Below, piece after piece: positions 35,691 to 44,207 of a DNA stretch of 64,000 nucleotides (position 1 is the stretch's first letter; each line of letters starts with the position of its first letter). Source of the stretch: Lysinibacillus sp. SGAir0095 (GTDB taxonomy: Bacteria; Bacillota; Bacilli; Bacillales_A; Planococcaceae). The notes below the pieces were generated by a model, which searched no databases, was not told where the DNA came from, and worked only from the letters and a program-made list of their open reading frames with translations. A program made the translations under genes and the position numbers. Location: positions 3,744,001 through 3,808,000 of the forward strand of contig NZ_CP028083.1 of the NCBI RefSeq assembly GCF_005491425.1, in the 5' to 3' direction.

Positions 35691-36455
35691 TCATTTCAGA
35701 GTGAGGTTTATATCCAATAGTATCGGGCAATGATCGCTTCCTAATACATGGGCGTGAATATCTGTCTCTTGGACCAGTTCTACGATTCGGTTTGAAGTGA
35801 TAAAATAATCAATTCTCCAACCAATATTGCGTTCACGTACTTTATTCATATAAGACCACCAAGTAAAAGCATCTTCTCTCTCTGAGTTAAAATAGCGGAA
35901 TGAATCTGTGAACCCGGATTGAAGCAGCTCTGTCATTTTACCCCGTTCTTCAAAAGTAAAACCGGAATTCCCAATATTTGATTTTGCATTTTTTAAATCC
36001 TTCTCTTCATGGGCCACATTTAAGTCTCCACAGTAGATAACTGGCTTTTTAGCATCTAATTCCTTTAAATACCCAGAAAGCTTTTCTTCCCATTGAAGTC
36101 GTTTTGGTAATCTTGCTAGATCACGCTGAGAGTTAGGCGTGTACACATTTACTAGATAGAATTTGTCATACGCCAATGTAATAATACGTCCTTCTGACTC
36201 ACTTTCTTCTTCCCCCACACCATATGTTATGGTTAGTGGTTCATGTTTTGTGAAAATTGCGGTACCTGAATAGCCCTTTTTCTCAGCATAATTCCAATAC
36301 TGGTGATATCCCTCTAATGGTAGTTCAATCTGTCCAGCCTGACATTTTGTTTCTTGAATACAAAAAAAGTCAGCATTTACCTCATTAAAATAATCTAAGA
36401 AACCTTTTTTCACACAGGCACGTATGCCATTCACATTCCAAGATATAAATTTCAT
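35691..36455 (-). CDS. exoA: Exodeoxyribonuclease III / AP endonuclease
   Basis: The 254-residue enzyme (ATG 36455, 7 nt after GTGGGG) belongs to the exonuclease III family and incises DNA at abasic sites in base excision repair. Motifs: SWNVNGIRA, CIQETKC with the metal-binding Glu, YTPNSQRDLARL, YCGDLNVAH, RIDYFITS and LGSDHCPILLDI with the catalytic Asp-His pair. It is complete. Confidence 0.95.
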   Translation of the reverse strand: MKFISWNVNGIRACVKKGFLDYFNEVNADFFCIQETKCQAGQIELPLEGYHQYWNYAEKKGYSGTAIFTKHEPLTITYGVGEEESESEGRIITLAYDKFYLVNVYTPNSQRDLARLPKRLQWEEKLSGYLKELDAKKPVIYCGDLNVAHEEKDLKNAKSNIGNSGFTFEERGKMTELLQSGFTDSFRYFNSEREDAFTWWSYMNKVRERNIGWRIDYFITSNRIVELVQETDIHAHVLGSDHCPILLDINLTLK

Positions 36456-36507
36456 TTGCAAACCCCACTATGTATAAATTATCGTTTTTGCTCTTGTTAA
36501 GAAAGAT

Positions 36508-36536
36508 AAAGCGCCTTTCATAACGAGAGGCGCTTT
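36508..36536 (-). terminator. Probable terminator of murB
   Basis: AAAGCGCCT pairs with AGGCGCTTT. The minus-strand T-run is short and interrupted (TTTATCTTT), so strength is uncertain. Confidence 0.65.
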
Positions 36537-36543
36537 TAAGATC

Positions 36544-37464
36544 TTAATTTGTTAAATCTTCACCAACAATTTTCACTTCTAATTCAAGCTCTACATCAAA
36601 ATTATCTTTTACAGTGCGTTTAACCATCTCAATTGTTTCGATATAGTCAGTTGCTGTTGCATTGCCTTTATTGATAATAAATCCAGCATGCTTTGTTGAG
36701 ACTTCAGCACCACCTACACCTTTACCTTGCAGGCCACTATCTTGAATTAATTTACCTGCAAAATATCCAGGCGGGCGTTTGAAGACGCTACCCGCTGAAG
36801 GATATTCTAGAGGTTGTTTCGATTCTCGCTTATAAGTTAAGTCAGCAACCATTTCATCTATCTCTTTTTGATCTCCCTTTTTTAGCTGGAAGTTGGAAGA
36901 GAGAACGAAATACTCTTTTTTAGCAATAATACTTTTTCGATAGCCAAGTTCAAGTTCTTCTTTTGATAGAACGATACGTTCTCCTTCTTTTGTTAAAACG
37001 GTACAATCTATTATGATATCTTTGATTTCTCCACCATACGCTCCTGCATTCATGGCCATTGCCCCGCCAACCGATCCAGGTATACCACATGCAAATTCGA
37101 AGCCTGTTAAACTACTTGCCGCTGCTAGACGCGATACTTCTTTAATGAGTGCCCCGCTCTGTGCATAAATTTTTTCTCCATCAACACGGATTGCATCAAG
37201 CTTTGTAAAAGAAATAACAATTCCACGTACACCGCCATCACGGACAACCATATTAGAACCATTACCTAACATTAATAAGGGAACTTCATGTTGATGTGCA
37301 TATTTAACAATCGCAGCTGCTTCTTCTTCAGTTTCAGGGAGGACAAAAACATCTGCATTGCCCCCAAGTTTAGTCATTGTATATGTTTTTAAAGATTCAT
37401 TAATCTTGATATTACTAGGATTTACCATTTGAGCTAAATCTTCTGCCCATCGCTTAATTGTCAT
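36544..37464 (-). CDS. murB: UDP-N-acetylenolpyruvoylglucosamine reductase MurB
   Basis: MurB makes UDP-MurNAc with FAD and NADPH. The 306-residue protein has the FAD-binding segments LLMLGNGSNMVVRDGG and FACGIPGSVGGAMAMNAGAY, and the proton-donor serine in YPSAGSVFKRP. It lacks the extra E. coli-type loop, as is usual for type II MurB of Gram-positives. It is a single gene and not in the mur-dcw cluster. Confidence 0.95.
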   Translation of the reverse strand: MTIKRWAEDLAQMVNPSNIKINESLKTYTMTKLGGNADVFVLPETEEEAAAIVKYAHQHEVPLLMLGNGSNMVVRDGGVRGIVISFTKLDAIRVDGEKIYAQSGALIKEVSRLAAASSLTGFEFACGIPGSVGGAMAMNAGAYGGEIKDIIIDCTVLTKEGERIVLSKEELELGYRKSIIAKKEYFVLSSNFQLKKGDQKEIDEMVADLTYKRESKQPLEYPSAGSVFKRPPGYFAGKLIQDSGLQGKGVGGAEVSTKHAGFIINKGNATATDYIETIEMVKRTVKDNFDVELELEVKIVGEDLTN

Positions 37465-37542
37465 AAAAGCAAATTTCCTTTCTACTACATACTCTTTTTT
37501 AGTATGGGTAATTAAAAGCTTTTTGACAAGTGATACATGGCC

Positions 37543-37851
37543 TTATTTTATCCAACATTGTGACCATTTCTCAACTTCACGTATAGCTCCCTCTAATGCA
37601 CTTCCTTTTTCTGTAAGGAAGTATTCTACACGAACAGGTATTTCTGTGTAGACTTTCCTTTCAACAATCCCCTCTTTCTCTAGTTCCTTTAAACGTTCAG
37701 AAAGAAGACGACCACTTACAGGTAATGCTGATTCGATTTCATTAAAACGCTGAGGCCCTTCTAATAATTGATATAGTATTAATGTTGTCCAACGCTTTCC
37801 AAGTAGCTCCATCGCTTTCGATAAACGAGGACATATTGTAGATTCTTTCAT
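37543..37851 (-). CDS. HxlR-family winged-helix transcriptional regulator
   Basis: The 102-residue protein has CPRLSKAMELLGKRWTTLIL near the N-terminus with the conserved cysteine that in YodB/CatR/HypR relatives senses electrophiles, and the HTH ALPVSGRLLSERLKELEKEG. The second of two ATGs lies 5 nt after GAGGTG and is used. A 15-nt inverted repeat 16 nt upstream may be its operator. No target gene is obvious, although an azoreductase of the kind controlled by YodB in B. subtilis is 0.9 kb away. Confidence 0.88.
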   Translation of the reverse strand: MKESTICPRLSKAMELLGKRWTTLILYQLLEGPQRFNEIESALPVSGRLLSERLKELEKEGIVERKVYTEIPVRVEYFLTEKGSALEGAIREVEKWSQCWIK

Positions 37852-38246
37852 CATTACACCTCAAATTAAGTAATATACTTACAAAGATTCGAATGAATTT
37901 ATTATATGCGTATTCCAAATCTAGTGTACCATTTTACATTTAGTTACGAAAAGTAAGTTCAACACAAATTATATCAATTTAAGGATATAACTTGAACATC
38001 TACAGAGTTAAAATTCCTTAAAAGCTAAATGCAGGAAAAAATTGGTACAATATTGAAACTTTTACTATTTCTAAACGTATTTTCAATCATACATATTTCT
38101 TTTGTCGATGCTAAAAGTCGTCTGAATGATTTTCTCCCTTTGGTTATCATCACTTCATGATTTTATGAATTCATTTATGATTCTATTCATTTCGACAAGA
38201 AGATTAGTAGATTGTATTATGATAAGCTTTAAAGGAGCGAATGTTT
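37852..38246. other. Divergent spacer between the HxlR and DUF2500 genes
   Basis: This 395 bp AT-rich stretch contains the inverted repeat at 37867-37881. No clear sigma-A promoter or open frame was identified in the rest. Confidence 0.5.
37867..37881. promoter_or_regulatory. Inverted repeat, candidate operator of the HxlR regulator
   Basis: TAAGTA-ATA-TACTTA has perfect 6-bp arms and lies 16 nt before the hxlR-type gene start. Its position suggests autoregulation. Confidence 0.45.
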
Positions 38247-38591
38247 ATGTTTTTTGAAGATATACTATTTAGTCTTGTTCCAATTTTTATTGGGGCTGTT
38301 TTTATTTTTGTTTTTGGGATGATTATCTGGGGAGTTATTTCTAGTATTAAAACGAATGCTAAAAATAACGCTTCCCCAGTTTTAACTGTTCCCGCTCAAG
38401 TAGTAGCCAAGCGAACAGAAGTACGAGGTGAAAATTCACGTACCTGGTATTACTCAACATTTCAAGTAGAAAGTGGAGATCGAATGGAATTTGAAATCTC
38501 CGGTAACGAATATGGTTTGCTTGCCGAAGCTGACTTAGGACTCCTTACTTTCCAAGGGTCTCGCTTTCAAAATTTTGATCGTAAAAGATAA
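38247..38591 (+). CDS. Membrane-anchored DUF2500 protein
   Basis: An N-terminal membrane helix (about 8-30) is followed by the DUF2500 domain (VPAQVVAKRTEV, WYYSTFQVESGDRMEFEISG, YGLLAEADLGLLTFQGSRF). ATG 38247 lies 9 nt after AGGAG; the ATG at 38241 is only 3 nt from it. The length of 114-116 residues is typical. Function unknown. Confidence 0.84.
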   Translation: MFFEDILFSLVPIFIGAVFIFVFGMIIWGVISSIKTNAKNNASPVLTVPAQVVAKRTEVRGENSRTWYYSTFQVESGDRMEFEISGNEYGLLAEADLGLLTFQGSRFQNFDRKR

Positions 38592-38654
38592 ATTTAAAAC
38601 TTGCATCAGAACATGGCTGAGGGCCAAGTATCTATTCACGAGTTATAAAGACAA

Positions 38655-38690
38655 GAAACCCCCAACGCTTTAAGTCGCTGGGGGCTCGAA
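38655..38690. terminator. Hairpin between the DUF2500 and azoreductase genes
   Basis: CCCCCAaCG pairs with CGcTGGGGG. T-runs are short on both strands (GTTTCTT on the minus strand), so it is a moderate terminator for the convergent genes. Confidence 0.7.
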
Positions 38691-38701
38691 TTTATTAATT
38701 A

Positions 38702-39340
38702 TTATACATTGACTGTAGCTAATTTTTCTGCAGATGCTTTAACGCGTTCAATTCCTTCAGCAATAATTTCTTGTGCTTTATTTGGCTCCGCATTATGTCC
38801 TTCGATGATTACTTCATCAAGTAGCGTCATACCTGCTACTCCACCAAATACGTTTTTAATGTAGTTCACTGACATTTCCATAGGCTGTGCTTCTGGAGCT
38901 GAATAATACCCACCACGAGCGTTCAGTACAACAAATTTCTTGTCAGTTAATAATTGAATCATTTGACCTTCAGGAGAATATTTGAACATAAATCCTGCTG
39001 AGTAAACATAATCAATGAAAGTTTGTAATTTTGCAGGGATTGTTAAATTCCAAAGCGGGAAAGCAAGAACGACCACATCTGCAGAAGTTACAGCATCCAT
39101 AGCTTTTTGTTTTGCTGCTAAAAGACGCGATTCTACTTCAGTCAATTCTTCACCGTTTTGAACTTTACCAAAAGCATTAAATAACTCTTGTCCAAAATAT
39201 GGTGTATCCTCTTCAAACAAATCATAAGTTGTTAGGTTTACACCTTCGACTTTTTTTGCTTCTTCAATATATGTTTCGTACATTTTAGTTGAAACGCCAT
39301 CTGGGCGGTTGTTCGCTTTAATAACTAATACGTTTGTCAT
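38702..39340 (-). CDS. azoR: FMN-dependent NADH azoreductase
   Basis: The 212-residue flavodoxin-fold enzyme has VLVIKANNRPDGVSTKM, VVLAFPLWNLTIPAKLQTFI and VVLNARGGYYS, matching AzoR proteins. It reduces azo compounds and quinones with NADH and is thought to protect from electrophile stress. AAAGGAG precedes the ATG. In B. subtilis homologues are repressed by YodB-type HxlR regulators; a candidate regulator lies nearby. Confidence 0.93.
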   Translation of the reverse strand: MTNVLVIKANNRPDGVSTKMYETYIEEAKKVEGVNLTTYDLFEEDTPYFGQELFNAFGKVQNGEELTEVESRLLAAKQKAMDAVTSADVVVLAFPLWNLTIPAKLQTFIDYVYSAGFMFKYSPEGQMIQLLTDKKFVVLNARGGYYSAPEAQPMEMSVNYIKNVFGGVAGMTLLDEVIIEGHNAEPNKAQEIIAEGIERVKASAEKLATVNV

Positions 39341-39489
39341 AATATAAAACTCCTTTAAGAAATTCTTTTTTAATATAAAACATAAGAGTAATCTTAAAGG
39401 AGTTAAAATAGTATTTCAATAGAATAGACCTCATACTTTTGACTGAAATGACAATCTAGTATTATAGAATATTGAATGAATGGTAATTT

Positions 39490-40194
39490 CTACAAATCAC
39501 ATTGCCCGTTTATACAAACGGAACCATCTTCTCCAACCATCTTTAATTTCGGCTGTAAACCTGCCTCATCTGCAGCTTTTGCTATTGTTTGGTCAAATAT
39601 AGCTTTTGGTTGTGCTCCTGATATTCCGTATTTATTATCAATGACAAAGAAAGGAACTCCGCGAACACCTAAATTTTGTGCTGCCGATATATCTTTCTGT
39701 ACTTCTTCAACAAATTGGTTGCCCTTTAATATCTCCTGTGCTTCAGCTCTATCAAGCCCTACCTCTTCTACTAAGCTCAGTAAAACATCTTGCTTTCCGA
39801 TGGCACCGCCTTCTAAGAAGTATGACTGTAAAAATCTCTCACTTAGCTCTGTACCTTTACCTTTAGTACTTGCCCATTTTGACAACCGATGCGCAGCAGT
39901 TGTATTTGCATCTTTCATAATGTCGAAATTGTAATTTAATCCTACTTCCTTTGCACGTTCAGCAACATTTTTCGTCATCTCTTTGGCTTGTTCTTCCGAA
40001 ATATTATATTTATTACTTAGGCTAGCGTATACCGATTTGTCCGTATCAATAGGTGTCGTTGGATCGAGTAAGAAGCTCTTTAACTCTACTTCTATTTGTC
40101 CTTCATATCCAGCCTCTTTAATTGATTGTTCTAATTGACGTTTTCCAATATAACAAAATGGACAAACATAATCTGACCATACTTCTACTTTCAT
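39490..40194 (-). CDS. DsbA-family oxidoreductase, FrnE-like
   Basis: The 234-residue cytoplasmic protein has the thioredoxin-fold active site CPFC in SDYVCPFCYIGKRQLE and a cis-proline loop GVRGVPFFVID. It has no signal peptide, as is usual for FrnE-type isomerases. The C-terminal tail has a second cysteine pair (VCINGQCDL), also seen in FrnE relatives. Substrate unknown. AGAGGAGG precedes the ATG. Confidence 0.9.
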   Translation of the reverse strand: MKVEVWSDYVCPFCYIGKRQLEQSIKEAGYEGQIEVELKSFLLDPTTPIDTDKSVYASLSNKYNISEEQAKEMTKNVAERAKEVGLNYNFDIMKDANTTAAHRLSKWASTKGKGTELSERFLQSYFLEGGAIGKQDVLLSLVEEVGLDRAEAQEILKGNQFVEEVQKDISAAQNLGVRGVPFFVIDNKYGISGAQPKAIFDQTIAKAADEAGLQPKLKMVGEDGSVCINGQCDL

Positions 40195-40394
40195 CAGCTA
40201 TTCCTCCTCTTTTCTTCATTGTACGAGTGAAATATTTTTCCGACAATTAAAGTGCTCATTTGAATATAGTCATTCTTTTTTTCCAATACTTTATATAAAA
40301 TCACTAATTTCACCAAAATAGTGAAATTTACTACATTATTCTATTCATTTTGATACTTTTGATTGTGTTAAATATGAGTAAACTGGAGGCTATT

Positions 40395-41774
40395 ATGCAA
40401 AATTCTTTATGGCTAAAAGATGTAGAAATCCCTACATTTTCTACTTTATCAAACTCTTTAGATTGTGACGTATGTATTGTTGGTGGCGGATTATCTGGAA
40501 TATATACTGCTTATCTCCTTGCCAAAAAAGGCATGAAAGTTGTTCTGCTCGAAGCAAAGCCAGCATTTGCTATCGGTACAACTGGACATTCCACCGGCAA
40601 ATTAACTCCCCAACACGGCGTCGTTTATTCCAAGCTGTTAAAATACTTTTCTGCTGAAGACGTGTTCACCTATTATGAAGCAAATAGAAATGCAATTGAA
40701 TCAGCACTTCAAGTGGCTTCAGAAGATTCTTTTGAGAGAGTGGATTCATATTTATATGCAACTACTATTCCCGGAAAACAAACTATAGAAAAAGAATTAT
40801 ATGCCTATAATGAATTAAACATTCCTGGAGTTGAAACGACAGAAACAGAGCTACCTTTTGATGTAACGTCTGCTCTAAAAATGGAGGACACAGCTCAAAT
40901 CCACCCGACAAAATTTGCGACTCATTTTTTAAAATTGGCTATAGATAATGAGGCTGCCGTGTACACAAATAGTCGTGTAACCAAGGTTGAAATCGATGAG
41001 AAGTTCGTACTAACCGACAACGACTCAAAGGTTACTTTTAAGAAGCTAGTCTTATGTACTCACTACCCAATAGAATCCATTAAGGGATTAATCACAACAA
41101 AATTATCCATTGACCGTTCTTATCTACTTGCTTCAGAAACGACCGAATTACTTAAAGGTCAATACTTATCTGTTGAAGAATCCTCTCGAACGATTCGTAC
41201 TGCCTCAATTGGGGGTACCCCTTATTTCATTTATGGAGGTAAAAGCCATATTGCCGGAGAAGTCGAGGATACACAAAGCTATTATGAATCATTAAAGGAG
41301 GAGATGGTAGAGACTTTTAATTTACCAGAGCCACCATTCCTGTGGAGTGCACAGGATCCAAATACTCCTGATTTAGTTCCTTATATTGGGCAAATTTCGG
41401 AGGACACGCCTGATCTCTATATCGCTACCGGTTACCGAAAATGGGGGCTATCTAATTCGCTTGTTGCTGGAGAGATCCTTTCAAGTTTAATTACACATGA
41501 AAGTCACAAAGCAACACATCTATACAGCCCTACTCGGGATCAATTTGGAAAAAATTTTTTACGCGGCTTAAGTACAATTGGATTTGTAACCGCTAATTTA
41601 GCAGAAGGATATTTAACACGAATGGAAGCGCCGAAATGCACACATTTGGGCTGCAAAACAAGATGGAATGACGGCGATGAAACATGGGATTGCCCATGCC
41701 ATGGCTCCCGTTTTGATAAGGATGGGAACGTTATTGAAGGACCTGCTGTGTATCCGTTGAAGCTGAAGAAATAG
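40395..41774 (+). CDS. FAD-dependent oxidoreductase (DadA type) fused to a Rieske iron-sulfur domain
   Basis: The N-terminal part has a Rossmann FAD site [20 protein letters not shown] and a DAO-type core. The C-terminal ~50 residues are a Rieske [2Fe-2S] domain with Cys415, His417, Cys433 and His436 as ligands and Cys420/Cys435 as a likely disulfide. Start: ATG 40395 (GGAGG, 5 nt); the earlier ATG codons lack a site. The length is 459 residues. B. subtilis YhfW has the same fusion. The Rieske centre probably relays electrons to the flavin site; the substrate is unknown. Confidence 0.9.
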   Translation: MQNSLWLKDVEIPTFSTLSNSLDCDVCIVGGGLSGIYTAYLLAKKGMKVVLLEAKPAFAIGTTGHSTGKLTPQHGVVYSKLLKYFSAEDVFTYYEANRNAIESALQVASEDSFERVDSYLYATTIPGKQTIEKELYAYNELNIPGVETTETELPFDVTSALKMEDTAQIHPTKFATHFLKLAIDNEAAVYTNSRVTKVEIDEKFVLTDNDSKVTFKKLVLCTHYPIESIKGLITTKLSIDRSYLLASETTELLKGQYLSVEESSRTIRTASIGGTPYFIYGGKSHIAGEVEDTQSYYESLKEEMVETFNLPEPPFLWSAQDPNTPDLVPYIGQISEDTPDLYIATGYRKWGLSNSLVAGEILSSLITHESHKATHLYSPTRDQFGKNFLRGLSTIGFVTANLAEGYLTRMEAPKCTHLGCKTRWNDGDETWDCPCHGSRFDKDGNVIEGPAVYPLKLKK

Positions 41775-41800
41775 CATTACCAACCTTCGACCAAATTAAG

Positions 41801-41850
41801 GAGGCTGCCCCGAAATGTCCATATTCAAGGGACATATTGGGGCAGCCTCT
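41801..41850. terminator. Long hairpin between the Rieske oxidoreductase gene and ppaC
   Basis: GAGGCTGCCCC pairs perfectly with GGGGCAGCCTC, with an inner TGTCC/GGACA helix. T-runs are weak on both sides, but the stem is very strong and the genes converge. Confidence 0.75.
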
Positions 41851-41857
41851 TCATTTA

Positions 41858-42781
41858 TTAGAGTCCTTCAGTTAAAACTGGAACGATTTGTTTTTTACGA
41901 GATACAACACCTGGTAAATCAACTAAATTGTTCACTAATTCTTTTCCGAAGCTTCTTGCAGCAGCTTCTGCAGCATTACCAACTACTACCGCTGTTGAAT
42001 CATTGTTTAATATGTCTGTTACAACAAAAAAGAATAGGTTTAATCCATTTTCTTCAATATTTTTATTTAATAATCCTACTAACTCATCTTTACGGTTTAA
42101 TACATCATTTACATCTACTGCATTCACTTGAGCAACAACTGATTTTACTTCGCCAAAAGTAAACTCTTTTGCATCTAGAGAAAGTAAATCTTCTAATGAC
42201 TTATCTGAAAGGTCGGCACCTGCTTTTAACATAGCTAAACCATACTCATCTACATTTACACCAGCAAGTTCAGCTAGTTCTTTTCCAGCTTGTACGTCTT
42301 GTTCTGTACACGTTGGTGATTTGAATAATAAAGTATCTGAAACAATTGCAGATAGCATTAAGCCCGCAATATTAGAAGGTACTTCCACATTATTTTCTTT
42401 AAAGATTTTATTTAAGATTGTTGCTGTACATCCAACTGGTTCAGCACGATAGTAAAGTGGGTCCGAAGTTTCGAAGTTTGCAATACGGTGGTGATCGATT
42501 ACTTCTGTTACCTTTACTTCTTCAATTCCATCAGCAGATTGTTGACGCTCGTTATGGTCAACTAAAATCACTTCACTTGCTTCTCCTGCCACATTATTCA
42601 CTAGGCGAGGTGCCTCGAAACCGAATTTTTCTAACGCAAAGAGTGTTTCGTTATTTACCTCTCCTAATCTAACTGCTTCTGCATCAACACCAATTTGTTG
42701 TTTTAGATATGCATAAGTAATTGCCGAAGTGATTGTGTCTGTATCTGGATTTTTGTGTCCGAAAACTAATACTTTACTCAT
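41858..42781 (-). CDS. ppaC: Manganese-dependent inorganic pyrophosphatase (DHH family)
   Basis: The 307-residue class C pyrophosphatase has metal-binding motifs [19 protein letters not shown] and [10 protein letters not shown], plus the C-terminal DHHA2 domain ending [10 protein letters not shown]. It removes pyrophosphate from biosynthesis. GGGAGG lies 9 nt before the ATG. An extended -10 promoter with an embedded palindrome lies upstream. Confidence 0.96.
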   Translation of the reverse strand: MSKVLVFGHKNPDTDTITSAITYAYLKQQIGVDAEAVRLGEVNNETLFALEKFGFEAPRLVNNVAGEASEVILVDHNERQQSADGIEEVKVTEVIDHHRIANFETSDPLYYRAEPVGCTATILNKIFKENNVEVPSNIAGLMLSAIVSDTLLFKSPTCTEQDVQAGKELAELAGVNVDEYGLAMLKAGADLSDKSLEDLLSLDAKEFTFGEVKSVVAQVNAVDVNDVLNRKDELVGLLNKNIEENGLNLFFFVVTDILNNDSTAVVVGNAAEAAARSFGKELVNNLVDLPGVVSRKKQIVPVLTEGL

Positions 42782-42835
42782 TAAATGTGGCCTCCCATTA
42801 ATCCTTAATTCAATTATTTCGAATTTATTTTATCA

Positions 42836-42847
42836 CACAACGTTGTG
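42836..42847. promoter_or_regulatory. Palindrome CACAACGTTGTG in the ppaC promoter
   Basis: The 12-nt perfect palindrome lies just upstream of TGATAAAAT (an extended -10 on the minus strand, -10 TAAAAT), so a bound protein could block or assist the ppaC promoter. The regulator is unknown. Confidence 0.45.
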
Positions 42848-42875
42848 AATAGAAAAAAGAAGTTCTTTCGTTGTT

Positions 42876-43004
42876 CTCTACTTTTCTACACTTGAAAGTA
42901 GAGTAGTTCTCTACAAGGACAAAGTGTACCTTTTTGCCACCATCTCCGCAGTACATGGATGTACAAGTGCCGACATTGCCACATGGAAGTGGCGTTATTG
43001 TCGG
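42876..43004. repeat. Cluster of inverted repeats, possible structured RNA or intergenic repeat
   Basis: Arms: 42876-42884 with 42895-42903 (9 bp, perfect); 42898-42903 with 42909-42914 (6 bp, shares an arm with the first, so the two are mutually exclusive); 42951-42956 with 42959-42964; 42970-42982 with 42989-43004 (11 bp with small internal loops). Confidence 0.55.
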
Positions 43005-43046
43005 CCAGTTGTTGTCGGAGCTTGGCGAGCGTTCTCCACTTTTCTA

Positions 43047-43092
43047 GAAAAAAGCGCATTCGTAAATGCCCCCGCAATTTACGAATACGCTC
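43047..43092 (-). terminator. Terminator of the RpiR-type gene
   Basis: AGCG-T-ATTCGTAAAT pairs with ATTTACGAAT-G-CGCT, followed by T6 on the minus strand. Confidence 0.92.
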
Positions 43093-43103
43093 TCGCAATA
43101 CAC

Positions 43104-43958
43104 TTAAACAGATAGTGCTTTTTCTAAATATAAGTGGTGATGATCGATTTGTGTGTTTGCCTTTTGAAAATTTGTATATTGCTTTTTATTTTGTGCTACC
43201 ATTCCTTCGACTAATGCATGAATTAATGAATGTGCTGCTGTTATTGTTTCAGTTGACGCTGTCTTTTGTGCCCCGACTGTAAACAGTATATCTGCATAGC
43301 TTCTTATTGACGAAATACTGGAATGAGTAATAGCTATTACCTTTACCTTCCTATTTTTTGCCCATTTAGTAATTGCCAATGCATCATCAGCAAGATCGTC
43401 AAGCGCTATAACAAAGAGTACTGAATTTTCTTCCATTTCACTTATTTGCCTCACAATATTCTCTATCTCTGGTTGGATCTGCTTAACATGTTTTCGATAA
43501 TTACTTAATGTACATGTTAAGAAGTTTGCAGAAGGTGAGGATTGCCTCAAGCCAAGTACATACAAGAAATTTGATTCGTGCAATAATTGAATTGCCTGTT
43601 CAAATTGTTCTTCATTGGTAATATTAATGGTATTTAAAATGCTTGCTACATCTCGGTTCATTATCTCATTTAGAAGATTTACATTCTTCTTAGAAATTAG
43701 TGGATGCGATTGTTCAACCGTGTCCTCTTCACCCATTAAATCTGATTTAATTCTTTCTTGCAGCTCCGAAAAACCTGATAATTCCATTGCATAACAGAAT
43801 CGTATAACAGTCGATTCACTAACTCCAATTAGCTTTCCAACATCAGAAGCTATATGAGTAGCTATTACATTTGGGTTATCAATAGTAAACTGAGCAACTT
43901 TACGCTGTCCTCTAGATAGACGGATAAAACGCTTTTTAATTTGATCACAAAAGCTCAT
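43104..43958 (-). CDS. MurR/RpiR-family transcriptional regulator with SIS domain
   Basis: The N-terminal HTH (LSRGQRKVAQFTIDNP, GKLIGVSESTVIRFCYAM) is followed by a sugar-isomerase SIS domain (FLYVLGLRQSSPSANFL, VLFVIALDDLADDALAI). Such regulators sense phosphorylated sugars. The neighbour upstream is niaP, not a sugar gene, so its target is unclear. GGGGGAG precedes the ATG. Confidence 0.9.
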   Translation of the reverse strand: MSFCDQIKKRFIRLSRGQRKVAQFTIDNPNVIATHIASDVGKLIGVSESTVIRFCYAMELSGFSELQERIKSDLMGEEDTVEQSHPLISKKNVNLLNEIMNRDVASILNTINITNEEQFEQAIQLLHESNFLYVLGLRQSSPSANFLTCTLSNYRKHVKQIQPEIENIVRQISEMEENSVLFVIALDDLADDALAITKWAKNRKVKVIAITHSSISSIRSYADILFTVGAQKTASTETITAAHSLIHALVEGMVAQNKKQYTNFQKANTQIDHHHLYLEKALSV

Positions 43959-44151
43959 TTTAGCTCCCCCAATACCTCTATTAATTTAATACTTGAAAGT
44001 TAACATACACATTACTAATTTAATAATTGATATTATCACTATTATAAATTGAATACAATGATTTTTCAGAAAAAACTTTAATACACTAAACCGAAAAAGT
44101 CGAAAATTTGTCAAAATCGGAGGAGTCAATGTTGATATGGGAATCTAGAAA

Positions 44152-44192
44152 ATAAAAAAACTGATTCAAGTTTGATGAAAAACTTGAATCAG
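44152..44192 (-). terminator. Terminator of niaP
   Basis: CTGATTCAAGTTT pairs perfectly with AAACTTGAATCAG, followed on the minus strand by T7. Confidence 0.93.
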
Positions 44193-44207
44193 CCAATTAA
44201 ATGGTCC

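Larger units (their letters stand above)
42782..43103. other. Spacer between the RpiR gene and ppaC with several strong hairpins
   Basis: Besides the RpiR terminator (43047-43092) and the ppaC promoter region (about 42820-42850), the middle (42876-43004) holds four inverted repeats: CTCTACTTT/AAAGTAGAG, GTAGAG/CTCTAC, GTACAT-GG-ATGTAC and CCGACA-TT-GCCAC with GTGGC-TGTCGG. It is more GC-rich than other spacers. No gene with a ribosome site was found. Confidence 0.6.

Noticed and set aside
42886-43282. Frames of 63-107 codons in the RpiR-ppaC spacer on both strands
   Set aside because: Their composition reflects the hairpin repeats, they overlap the terminator, and none has a ribosome site.
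44118-44157. GGAGGAG followed by an 8-codon frame (ATG TTG ATA TGG) on the plus strand before the niaP terminator
   Set aside because: Too short to judge; it runs into the opposite-strand terminator and has no evident role.
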